The notes beneath the pieces were generated by a model that saw nothing but the letters and a program-made list of their open reading frames with translations, made no database searches and had not been told where the DNA came from. From positions 7,947,021-8,011,020 of the forward strand of contig OX335642.1 of NCBI GenBank assembly GCA_946894095.1: a stretch of 64,000 nt of DNA. Reading direction: 5' to 3'. The DNA is from Incurvaria masculella (Eukaryota > Arthropoda > Insecta > Lepidoptera > Incurvariidae). Both the position numbers and the translations under genes were made by a program. Below, piece by piece: positions 53,125-62,849 of the stretch. Each line of letters begins with the position of its first letter. Position 1 is the first letter of the stretch.

Positions 53125-53365
53125 TACATGGGTTATACCACACCCACCGTCATAATATTAGCCCAACATACCGCATTCCCGAAGGAATTACGTGCCATGC
53201 CAGGACCTTCCCTTTATGAGCACGGTTACATTGATACAAAACTGGATGTAATACAAGGATAATTTTGTATTGCCGTTTCGGCCATCTCTTTACATAAGGT
53301 GATGGTCCCAACTCGGGCGGGTTTAAGCACTTCCACCTAGTAGGGAAAGGAGATCTACATAAATA
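53125..53365 (-). mobile_element. SINE J, truncated
   Basis: CATGGGTTATACCACACCCA, ATATTAGCCCAACATACCGC, TGCCATGCCAGGACCTTCCC, TTGCCGTTTCGGCCATC, CTCGGGCGGGTTTAAGCA, ACCTAGTAGGGAAAGGAG. Head absent. Confidence 0.75.
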
Positions 53366-53661
53366 TGAATTTATTTTGAATTATCCGCCAGTAATTCCAA
53401 TATCAAAAGCGACATCTTAAAAGCTAAACCGGGCGCCAAGTAGAATATGCTTCCGTGACCCGGGGCACTAGACTCACGCTCCATTCTCTAACTAGGACGC
53501 CTCAGTATTTATGTAGGTGAGCCGCTAAACCTTCGCGCACCCGATGCACTCACACTCGCCCACGCCGCGTGGAGAAATTGTGTGAGCTAATTAGATTATA
53601 TTCTACACGAGTGCATTACCGCAGAGGACTGGTTATTCCGACTTTGGCACATACACATTTA
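53366..53661. other. Unassigned sequence
   Basis: Nothing recognised. Confidence 0.4.
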
Positions 53662-54210
53662 GGCTGGAGTGCACGATCTCTGGTTAACGTTAATGTTATT
53701 TAGAAACGATTTTAGACTAATTAGGGTGATTAAACTGATGTAAATCACTTGGTTTACTACAGTCGTGTGTCGCGGTCATAATGTTATTGTTAAGATACAT
53801 CGTTTTTCTTTCTCCTTATGCCATCGTAACAATAACATTTAATTTTCATTTCATTTGTTTAAACTTTATGGTAGTCAAGTTACGTCACAAAGATCCCCGG
53901 ATTCGATCAACCCAGTAAAGAAGAACCCGCAAAGGATCTTCACGGGTTTACATAACATATCCACAATTATGAATTACACACTTAGATCTAAATGCTTATG
54001 CCAAACAATTCCTTGGTAGAACAGATTAAGGCAAATAACAAAGAACAATAGAAACAGCAACCCTCAGTTTAAATTACTTACAACTAACAAAGTTACTAAT
54101 GCAATAATATAAATTAATGTAATTTATAGAATTACAAGTGTACTCTGGTGTAAAAGCCGTCGTCAACATAACCTATATATAATGTTAACCAGAGATGGTG
54201 AACTCCAACC
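53662..54210. mobile_element. Harbinger-like MITE family P, 549 bp
   Basis: TTA (53659-53661) GGCTGGAGTGCACGATCTCT ... GAGATGGTGAACTCCAACC TTA (54211-54213). Inner GGTTAACGTTAATGTTA pairs with TAATGTTAACC. The middle is shared (inverted) with 48600-48905. Confidence 0.85.
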
Positions 54211-54213
54211 TTA

Positions 54214-55318
54214 GTCCTCACAATTATCGAATCAATTGCACACAACTGCATCACTTAATCGATAACACACATACAGTTGTAACCATACTAATTTAAATTG
54301 GAAATCATATAAGACCAGAGGTGGATAGTGTGAGGTAAGGTTGCAAGGACTATATAGTAAGCACAACATTTTACTTTAAGAGAGTCGTTACGTTATCAAT
54401 TCCCCATACGACTGTTAACATGCTCTTAATGTTTTACTAGGTTTTTGAAAATGTGGATTCTATAATATATTGTCAAAATCTACGCCTGTATATTAAAAAA
54501 AAATACACTTATACCGCAGAATATATGTAGGGTTACATCCAGTAGCTCGACTCCAACAAAGACCGATTTCGTTCACCTGTACAGGCTCATTTCGCCTGTA
54601 TGGGCTCTAAGCTAAGCGGTTCTGAACTGTCGCTAATGGTCCTTCGAGATCATCTTTTTAAAAATAACAGAACCGCAGTGACAACCGATACACTCGATGG
54701 AGGGAAGGTATTTATCTCAAAAATCGCCTTAGTTGAGCTACTGCTGTGGCAGCGGTCGCACAGCTATTTATTAGCTGTGCGTATACGCTGGGTCTACAAT
54801 ACGAATGCGTATCCATTCGTAAAGTCCACTACTGTTGGTCATTAATTTCATAAGCTTCAATGAAGACCAAACCGCCACAGTTGTGAACGGTCCCAGCGAC
54901 ATTGTCGGTGGCTACTCAAAACGCAATAAATCAACGCAGGAAATAGCGCTCCATCACGCGAGCACAGCCCACAATAAATATTCATTCGACGGGAGGCCGA
55001 AAATAATACCTTTCTGTCATACCGACCAACCAAATTGAGCCTACGGCGTTTCTATTATTAATGAATACGATGAAGCTGGGGGAGAAAATGTATTTGATTG
55101 TCGACGGTATCTCAGAATCTAATTTGGAAACAGAAATATAGATTAAGGTAAGCCAACATAGTAAAACCTAACGGTTACGAATGATTTTATTAAATTTCTA
55201 GGATTATACCGGTGGGTAAGCTGCGTAGGCTGATAGACCATAGAGAATGGACCAAAACTCATTCGTATGGCGGCAGCCTAGCCAAGAGTTAGTCCAAAAC
55301 GTGTAACTGTAGTTAGTT
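54214..55318. other. Unassigned sequence
   Basis: Two short + frames (54600-54845, 54835-55038) are not recognised. No repeat partner found. Confidence 0.4.
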
Positions 55319-55683
55319 GAGCGGCTCGTAGCCTACTGCCACGGGGACTGGCCTAGCATACCAGAGGTCTGGGTTCAATTCCTCGCCCCGACATGCACCA
55401 ATTTCTTTCTCTATCTGAGTTCGATAAGTACATTTCGTCACGAATGCGAGCTGCTTCATGGTTCGGAATCCATGTAAAACTGTAGGTCCCCTTTCTCTAC
55501 TAGATAGAGGTTTGGGTTGGCATTGGATGAAAAGATAGCCGAGGCGGCAATGAGAAATTGTCCTTGTTTTCCATCCAGTTCAATGTAGCCGTGTTCATAA
55601 AGGGAAGGTCCTGGCATGACACCTAGTTCCTTCGGGAATGTGGTGTATTGGGCTAATATCATAATGTGGTATTAGCCATCCAT
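55319..55683 (+). mobile_element. SINE J, near full length
   Basis: Head GCGGCTCGTAGCCTACTGCC and GGTTCAATTCCTCGCCCC, then the body through ATGAAAAGATAGCCGAGGCG, GTTTTCCATCCAGTTCAATG, TAAAGGGAAGGTCCTGGCAT, GGTGTATTGGGCTAATATCA, GTGGTATTAGCCATCCATGT. It shares head and body with 36440-36826. Confidence 0.85.
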
Positions 55684-56159
55684 GTCAAAAAGTTCGCCTA
55701 CTGTTCGCCATTCGCCTCTGACTCGCCGGCGCGGCCAGGATGGCTCGGGTGATTGGGTGATCTTATAAATGTATAAACTCGAAGGACCTAAATATGTAGA
55801 CATGGAATGAAACTAAAATAAAATAAATTAAAATTGGGAAAGGCTCACAGTAACCGTAAAGTAATCCGCCCGCGCGGTGCACCACTGTTGTGAATCCTAG
55901 TTTGCAAGTTATCGGGGCGCCCCTGGTCGAGATGATACCTTCTGCATGGTGCAATGAGTGCCGCCGCGCACTTCACAGATTTTTCGTCTATTTTCAGTCT
56001 TTTCTTCAAAACCGCATGACAGTGACGCGTCAAAACATTGTTCTCTTCTTTTCCTTCTCGTGAGCAGGGGAAATATATACATATCAAATAAATTATATGG
56101 CCAGCATGATTTGATGTGTGTACGGCGAATTTAGAAATAATAAAAATCTGGACAACCAT
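55684..56159. other. Unassigned sequence
   Basis: A 118-codon - strand frame (55845-56201) is unrecognised and overlaps repeat A. Confidence 0.4.
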
Positions 56160-56420
56160 GAATACTAAACACCTACGAATTCGGGACGCGCAACTTTGCA
56201 CTTTTGTTTACACCTTTGTTTGTCGCACTAAATAACGTCCTCCGTATCGTTGGAACATGAGAAAATCAGTAGTAAGCGAATTCGTAACCGAGCTTATTCG
56301 CCGGCGATTCTGTTTTTGTATGTAAAAGTGGCTGCGCCGTCCTCGATCAAGTGAGTTTGGCTTTCAAGTCCCGTCCGTCCATTCTCTATGGGTGCGACTC
56401 ACCGGCGGATGAGACTATCC
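56160..56420 (-). repeat. Repeat family A, - strand
   Basis: GAATTCGGGACGCGCAAC, TGTCGCACTAAATAACGTCC, TCAGTAGTAAGCGAATTCGT, TTATTCGCCGGCGATTCTGT, TTTGTATGTAAAAGTGGCTG, TCTATGGGTGCGACTCACCG: the family A order read in reverse. Confidence 0.65.
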
Positions 56421-57180
56421 AAAAATTCTGTGCACCATACACAAATACGGCTCGTACTCGTATAACTAACGCTGTTATTTTCCATGGCCGGTATGTTGTC
56501 TTCACTACATAGTATAAAACAAAGTCGCTTTCTCTGTCCCTATGTCACTATTTCCCCATGTTCGCTTAAATCTTTAAAACTACGCAACGGATTTTGATGC
56601 GGTTTTTTTTAATAGATAGAGTGATTAAAGAGGAAGGTTTATATGTATAATAACATCCATTAAATAGTGGAGAAATACTGTTATTTTTGAGGTTTCCAAT
56701 GTGATGTCGTAATAAATTAAAAATTTTCCGCTTACATTGCAAACGCAGGCTGAATCCTACGAGATTTATCGAAATAATGTACTAAGTATTGTACACATTG
56801 AAAAAGTCTACAGAAAACTCCGCGATGGTATATGTCTATCTCTTATGTATATACCACAATACATTTTTTGTCATTAACTTTTTACGACAAATAATGGCTA
56901 ATTTTCGAGGCGATTTTAACCAATACAGCATTAATCCTTATCCAATTAAATACCTTAAATACATTGTTGATTTAATATAGATTTATATGGCCGTTTACAG
57001 CATATGATTTAAATGAATATTTTCGAAGATATTACAGATTTAAAAATTGCGGGACGTAAGTTTGCGGCAGTACCGGCCGGCCGGGGCGGTGGGAGCGTGT
57101 AAAATAGTGCGTCGGAGGCTGCGGTTCTAGCACTTTGAATTTAGCAGCGATCGGACGCGTTTATTATCGGAACTCTCTAA

Positions 57181-57400
57181 TCTATACTCTATCTTTACTA
57201 TTATATAAAGAGGAAAGGTTTGATTGTTTGTGTATTTGAACCGAATAGGCTCAAATACATGAACAGATAGGAAACTACTGAACGGATTTGAAAAATTATT
57301 TCATCGTTGGAAAGCTACAGTCTATCCAAGGGACATAGACTATGTTTTATCTTAAAAAAATTAGGGATCCTTACCAAAACTCCGATAACGTGCAAACGTG
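57181..57400 (+). mobile_element. Nested Helitron 5' end
   Basis: A/TC start, TAAAGAGGAAAGGTTTGATT, GAACCGAATAGGCTCAAATA, AAACTACTGAACGGATTTGA, CATCGTTGGAAAGCTACAGT, GACATAGACTATGTTTTAT. It differs in sequence from the other Helitron starts here, so it is a separate family. Confidence 0.7.
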
Positions 57401-58084
57401 CAAAAACGTGCAAAAAAAATACCAAGAATGTTCCTTACATCGCGTGCGCTGCGAAAACTATTCACGATAGAACAAAATGATGTAGTACAATTTTATAGAA
57501 CACATTATTATCTACAAAAAATGTCGCGACAGCATACATCTAACTATTATAGTTATGTCACAATAAGTGTGCATTTATTTTAAAATAAAAATTTAAATAC
57601 CGCCGCTAGAAAAGGCTCTTTATTTGTACCTAGATATGAATCCTTAACAAAATAAATAAATTATTATCTAAGACTGTTTCAATACCTTTATATTACTTTT
57701 TGAATTATTCGATTCCGACATTTCATTCGAAAGATATCATGAGTTTAAAAATTAGAAAAAACTTCCCTTTGGCAAACTATGCGTTTTAGAGTTTGTAGGC
57801 GTCACTCAGAGATACGGGAGGGGAGTCAGTCGGCTCCCTACGCAGCAGCCGTGTGCGGAATTTAAGAAATTGTCGCTTGATAATATTTTGTCGCTTGATG
57901 ATAATTAGTTTAGTAGGTAACTAAACGCATTCAAAAAGTTCTTTTCAGAACTAGACCCATTAATATATGTTGTACATTTAGTTATCCTAATAAATAAGTC
58001 ACTTAAATAGTTTTTATGATTTTCGATTAAATACTTTTTAGTTGTAGGTGATAGTAGTAGATGTAGGTAGCTAATAACAGTTAA

Positions 58085-58179
58085 ACATGTTTGAAAAATG
58101 TTACGGCTTTTCACGCGACAGGAAGATACACTCTCCAAAGACATTCTAATTCAAAAGCCGTAACATTTTTCAAACATGT
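58085..58179. repeat. Perfect 27-bp inverted repeat
   Basis: Arm 58085-58111 (starts ACATGTTTGAAAAATGTTAC) and arm 58153-58179 (ends AACATTTTTCAAACATGT) are exactly complementary with a 41-bp spacer; GTTA/TAAC continues the pairing outward after one mismatch. Confidence 0.9.
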
Positions 58180-58565
58180 CTAACGACCGCGGTAATTTCA
58201 AAAGTATCATAATAACAGTTAAGCTAATTATTTAGTGAAAAATAAAACAACATCAAATAATGTTTACTCCCTGGCTTTAACTCAATAAATTATTTATTTT
58301 AATGGCTTTGTTTTGTGGTTATGACCTTTTTAAAATAATTAATACTATGAAAAATACATAAAAGTAAAAAATACAAAAAAAGAAAAAAAAAATACAAAAA
58401 AATATATTCACAAAATTTGTTATTTTTATTTCAAATATTTCAATGTAGGTATATGCTCTTTTTTTAGGAACTCTACGTAATAAGGGGTTTATTTGTGTAT
58501 CATTGTGTCAAAATAATATTTTTTCAATTATATTATGCCCGTGCTAAGCCAGGACGGGCTGCTAG

Positions 58566-58974
58566 TTTATAATAATCCAAGCCGATGGTACCATAGATTC
58601 ATACCATCGTCCCGGATAAAACTTAGAGTGCATTGAGATTTCAATCGTTTTACTTGTAGTCAGCCGTAAAATCATCTGATACGTCTGTTATTTGGACCTA
58701 GCGGTACTGTTCAAAATTACTGCTTAATATTAACTGGTTTAGCTCATTTATAGATAATTGTTGTAATACTTTAATAGTAATGAAAAATACTCTGCCATAA
58801 ATTACTGCATTGGAAATGTAATAAAACAGAGAACAGTTGCACATTTTTTGTTTTTTCAGTGTATTGAATCTTGATTATTCAACGTAATATTTACCGTTCG
58901 TCCGTAAGCTCACAACTACGAAACATATGGTATTCCTACCCTAAGTTTTTACAGTTCACGCAAACCTGAAAGAT
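58566..58974. other. Unassigned AT-rich sequence
   Basis: Nothing recognised. Confidence 0.4.
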
Positions 58975-59260
58975 ACTCCCTACAGTTGAAATGTGAACAG
59001 GCGCGGATTGAGCGCCGCGCGCGAGTCCTTTGTGGACGATTTTTATTCTGAAAGCGGATATCCTCGAATGAAAATGCGCGCGGCACACAAATCTCTTCCG
59101 TCCGATGTGCTGCGGGGGGACACATAAAGGGCATTTTGAAGCTTTTGTCCTATTGTACCCGCATTAATGATTATATGAAACGGAACGATAGCGGGGCGGT
59201 AACTTGATAATGGAAACAACGTAAATCGACACACGGTAACGACGAAAACAAACAGTACAA
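58975..59260. promoter_or_regulatory. Candidate conserved regulatory block
   Basis: Unique, GC-balanced. It contains CCTTTGT (59027-59033, Sox-like), ATTAATGATTA (59163-59173, homeodomain-like) and AACTTGATAATGG. Opposed frames there are unrecognised. Confidence 0.22.
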
Positions 59261-59299
59261 ACATGGAAAAAAAATTACATAATATATATTTAACATCAC

Positions 59300-59660
59300 T
59301 CGTTGTCCGTCTGTCTGTCCCTCTGACTGTAAGACTTTTTTTCTCAGAAACGCGTGGACGACATTAATATCAAAATCCTAGTGTACAGCGGCAATGTTTG
59401 TAGCTATTACCAAATAAAACACCATGTATCGGGTAATTATCGATAAAAGACATTTTATCAAATCATTTTGACAATAATTATAACATTCACATGTAGCAAA
59501 CAATTGCGACGGTGGTGCCATCTCTACGCATAAATGTTTACTAGAATGATTATTTACTTGTTTTGGTACGGACCCCCATGGTATGGCCTTAAATTAAGCT
59601 TTTAAGTCGATGCGATCAAAAACATGACCATTTATGCAGCATATTATGACACTCGCAAAG
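59300..59660 (-). repeat. Dispersed repeat family M, - strand
   Basis: CGTTGTCCGTCTGTCTGTCC, ACTGTAAGACTTTTTTTCTC, GAAACGCGTGG, ...AGCTTTTAAGTCGATGCGAT, ACATGACCATTTATGCAGC: the complement of the order in 18265-18575. Confidence 0.5.
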
Positions 59661-59779
59661 AAATCAAGTCTAATGGTACTTTCCGTTCTCCTACAATCTT
59701 GAAATTTGGCACAAATTTGAAACAAAGTCTCAGAGTAAAATAAAAGGAGAGTCCGTTTTCCGTAAGGAACTAGACATCG

Positions 59780-60055
59780 ATGGCTACTGCAGCACCTACT
59801 GTTGTGACACCGAGCAAGGAACGACGGCAGTAGAAACCAAAACTCGTTTGCACGGGGACGGTGTTGGCTACATACAAAAAAGGAAGCGCCGGCGAGTCAG
59901 TTCGCTTACTACTGATTTTTTCGAGTTCCGTAAAATAATACGCAAGAACTTCACAGGACGCTATTTAGTGCAACGAACATTCGATGTTGCGTGACCCGAA
60001 TTCGTAACCGTTGCGACACAGTTAAACGTTCCGATCGCTGCTCCTGTCTTCCATA
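59780..60055 (+). repeat. Repeat family A, single-unit copy
   Basis: CACCGAGCAAGGAACGACGG, GTTTGCACGGGGACGGTG, GCGCCGGCGAGTCAGTTCGC, CTCTGATTTTT-like, TTCGAGTTCC, ACGCAAGAACTTCACAGGAC, CTATTTAGTGCAACGAACAT, CCGAATTCGTAACCG. It shows the 82-bp unit once, the ancestral state of the array at 2.7 kb. Confidence 0.7.
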
Positions 60056-60062
60056 CTCGCTG

Positions 60063-60235
60063 TGTTATGATATTAGCCCAACGCGTAATATGGAAACTAA
60101 GTGCCATGCCAGAATATTCATTTATGTTGCATTGGTCTCAAATCAATCTTACCCGAAAAACAAACACAATCTTAATGTTGTGAGTAACAAAGGGGACACA
60201 AATCTGTATCTCCTACAGTGCTTTTAGTAGGAAAT
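60063..60235 (-). mobile_element. SINE J, strongly decayed
   Basis: TTATGATATTAGCCCAACGC, CTAAGTGCCATGCCAGAATA, TATCTCCTACAGTGCTTTT-like. It lacks the head. Confidence 0.45.
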
Positions 60236-60835
60236 TGGAACGCTTCCAAATAGGCTTCACCTAAGTAAATTTTCACATACTCCAACTCGGATACAGATGA
60301 TAGTCAACGTAAGCACACGGCGGCGTTTTGAATAGTCAACTAAAAAGATATCACCCGAACACGATATAAAATATTTTAACACAGGATAATCGTAATTATC
60401 TTACTTTCCTGAAAATAATTGTCCGATTCGTCAAATCAATATGAAACAAAAATGATACCACTACGATATTATCCATTTCTAGTTCCAGTACAGTGAGAAT
60501 CCGTAAAATTACAAGTAACCTAAGTAACATGTTTCTGTAGGAAATTAAAAATAGCAAGGTAAGATCCTGCATTCGACTAAATGTCTAGACATGAAAAATG
60601 ACATTAAAAAAAATATTGCAATATAAATGTCGCTGTTTACCCTCAAATGAAATTAAATAAAGAGAGTAAGTTCACTTATGCTAACCTAACTAAACCCAAC
60701 CTAAACTAAAGCCTAGTTAAATTAACCAACAAGATGTTTTTTTCGAGCTTACTTGGAAAATTGCAAGTTTCCCGGCTTACTCAGAATTGCGCGCAAGCAC
60801 GAGTTTCTTCAGGCATAAAAAATAATGGAAATTCG
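60236..60835. other. Unassigned sequence
   Basis: Nothing recognised. Confidence 0.4.
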
Positions 60836-61155
60836 TCATCGGAACATTTCTTTTACGTAACTGGACAAGGATGGCTAATAAATTTCATTTCTTCCCTTTA
60901 TGGGAACGGCTGCAATGAACTGAATGGAAACACGGACCATTTTTGATTGCCGCTTTATCCAATGCGATGGCACCGAACCGGGTGGCTAAACCCTACCACC
61001 TAGCCGAGAAAAGGGCTTTACATTTTTACATTGATCCCATTGATACGACGGCTCGCATCGGTCCGAAATGTAGATCCATCTCAGAAAGAGAAATAAAGTT
61101 GTTCATGAACGGGGCGCGGATTGAGCCAAGACCTCTCGCACGAGAAGCGAGGCCC
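60836..61155 (-). mobile_element. SINE J, head included, decayed
   Basis: CAAGGATGGCTAATAAATTT, CTTTATGGGAACGGCTGCAA, GATTGCCGCTTTATCCAATG, ACCGAACCGGGTGGCTAAAC, CCTACCACCTAGCCGAG, GCTCGCATCGGTCCGAAATG, CATGAACGGGGCGCGGATTG (decayed B box on the - strand). It abuts the LINE tail below. Confidence 0.65.
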
Positions 61156-61385
61156 CGCGAATGAATGAATAAATTATTGATTGTGCAATAGAGAAAACAA
61201 ATACAATTACAAGAACAATCTGAAAAACAACACAATTGCACAAAGGCAGTCTTATCACTAAGCGTGATTTCTTCCAGTCAACCTTTGGGGGTGATGAGGA
61301 GAGACAATCTAAAATAACTGTAGGTAGGCACAACACAATAGCAATTTGGAAGGAAAAAATAACAAAGCAAATAAATTAAGAAATA
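61156..61385 (-). mobile_element. 5'-truncated copy of the 24.8-kb LINE (3' UTR only)
   Basis: On the - strand: CACCCCCAAAGGTTGACTGG, AAGAAATCACGCTTAGTGAT, AAGACTGCCTTTGTGCAATT, TTGCACAATCAATAATTTAT and (TTCA)n at 61160-61172. Same order and tail as 29720-29902. The poly(A) signal is mutated to AATCAA. Confidence 0.85.
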
Positions 61386-61393
61386 AAAATATA

Positions 61394-61685
61394 CAGGCCG
61401 TTAGCGGAGGTACACGTAGGAACACGTGGTTAACGTTTGGAAACGTTAACCACGTGTTCCTTGGCATATTTGGAGCAAAAAAGGTAGATAACATTTTTTT
61501 GTGTGACTGAAAACAAAAATCGTCCTCCCCGTACAAAATGTACGGGGAAGAATTTACAAAAATGTATGGGGATGACAATTTTTTTTTAAGTCGGACTACA
61601 AAATGTCTTCTACCTTTTTTGCTCCAAATATGTCAAGGAATACATACGTGGTTAGCTTTTGAACCATACCTCCGTTAACACCCTG
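61394..61685. mobile_element. Palindromic MITE family R (CAGG ends) with an internal perfect hairpin
   Basis: CAGGCCGTTAGCGGAGGTA ... TACCTCCGTTAACACCCTG; inside, GGAGCAAAAAAGGTAGATAA pairs with CTACCTTTTTTGCTCC and CCCCGTACAAAATGTACGGGG forms a central hairpin. CAGGG-type ends suggest hAT, but the 8-bp flanks match only 5 of 8. Confidence 0.78.
61418..61461. repeat. Perfect 21-bp hairpin with a 2-nt loop
   Basis: 61418-61438 (AGGAACACGTGGTTAACGTT..) and 61441-61461 are exactly complementary around a GG loop. It lies in the left arm of MITE R; the right arm has only a single diverged version (GCTAACCACGTATG). Confidence 0.92.
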
Positions 61686-61699
61686 CATACATACAGTAT

Positions 61700-62150
61700 G
61701 AACATACAGAAACTGATCTGTGTGTGTGGGAAGACGCTGCAATTCGTCGGGACTCGCTTCGCGCGTCTGGCGCGCGTGCGAGCGCCACCGCCGGACATTA
61801 AGAGCCAGTTAGCACAATGGCGCCCGGGCCGCTCGCCATTTTTATGCTAATGGCGGGTGCTCGAATAAAAACTTTGCCCTTTGACAAAAATGTAGATTCG
61901 TCGCGCGTGCCCCGCCGAGATTGTCGTCTTAATTTCCCAGTCCCACCGGACGCATTCATTGTTGCGGGGCTGAACGTTCCGGACGGCGGGGACTGCCTTT
62001 AAGAGCCAGGCGGACCCGCTTCCGGGCGCCGCGTGCGTTTTTTGACACTTCAAAGAAGCGGGAGGCGGAAAACGCTCCGGGCCACAGAGCCGAGAGAAGA
62101 GCTGTGCTGTTTGGAATCAGGAACGTAAAAATAATACAATTGGGCCCATG
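61700..62150. promoter_or_regulatory. Unique GC-rich candidate regulatory or exon block
   Basis: Markedly GC-rich, no repeat partner. It carries TTTATGCTAATGG (61841-61853, POU-like), CCTTTGA (61878-61884, TCF-like) and GGCGCCCGGGCCGC. Opposed 61-68-codon frames exist but no protein is recognised. It could be a promoter-proximal or enhancer sequence. Confidence 0.25.
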
Positions 62151-62189
62151 GATTTTCGGTGACTAAGGGGTTCGTCGTTCGCGGGTACG

Positions 62190-62842
62190 GATTTCACGTA
62201 AGCTGTAAGGTTTACTTGCTGTATGGTAGGATTTATCACGCTCCCACTGGTACCATCGCATTTAATGGAGGATGGTCGAAGCGACGATAAAAATTGTCCG
62301 CGTTCTCATCCAGTTCAATGTAGCCGTGGTTATTTGTTTTATGCCCGCCTGACATGAATAGCTAATACCACACAACTACCGTTATGATATTAGCCCAATA
62401 CACCACATTCCCGAAGGAATTAGGTGCCATGCCAGAGCCTTCCCTTTATGAGGCACGGCTACATTGAACTGGATGGAAAACACGGACAATTTTTCATTGC
62501 CGCTTCGACCATCTTTTCATTCAATGCGATGGTACCAACCCGGGCGGGCTCAAACCCTACCACCTAGTAGGGGAAGGGGACCTACAGTTTTACATGGATT
62601 CCGAACCATGGAGCAACTCACATTCGTGACGAAATGCACTTATCCAACTCAAGAGAAAGAAATAGGTGCATGAACAGGGCGAGGATTTGAACCCTAACCT
62701 CTGGTATACTAGTAAAGTCCCCGCGCCACTAGGCTACGAGCCGCTCGGGTAGGTCCTGGCATGGCATCTAATTCCTTCTGGAATATGGTGTATTGGGCTA
62801 ATTTCATAACGGTAGTAGTTTGGTATTAGCCATCCATGTCTG
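62190..62842 (+). mobile_element. SINE J (+ strand) split by a second SINE
   Basis: The left part 62190-62340 (CACGTAAGCTGTAAGGTT, ACTGGTACCATCGCATTTAA, GATGGTCGAAGCGACGATAA, TCATCCAGTTCAATGTAGCC) continues after the insertion at 62748 (GGGTAGGTCCTGGCATGGCA, TTCCTTCTGGAATATGGTGT, GGTATTAGCCATCCATGTCT). Confidence 0.75.
62352..62747 (-). mobile_element. SINE J, full length, nested in the opposite-strand SINE
   Basis: From GACATGAATAGCTAATACCA through CCCGAAGGAATTAGGTGCCA, GGATGGAAAACACGGACAAT, ACCAACCCGGGCGGGCTCAA, GCATGAACAGGGCGAGGATT (B box on - strand) to AGGCTACGAGCCGCTC. About 396 bp, head and body both present. Confidence 0.85.
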
Positions 62843-62849
62843 GTTCCAT

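Larger units (their letters stand above)
56502..58565 (+). mobile_element. Helitron, ~2.06 kb, with a second Helitron nested inside
   Basis: Starts TCACTACATAGTATAAAACA; ends GCCCGTGCTAAGCCAGGACG + GGCTGCTAG, then T. The first ~690 bp (including TACCGGCCGGCCGGGGCGGT) and the last ~135 bp match the 823-bp copy at 19047-19869. About 1.2 kb between is extra and opens at 57181 with another Helitron-type start (A then TCTATACTCTATCTTTACTA, TATAAAGAGGAAAGG). No Rep/helicase found. Confidence 0.85.
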
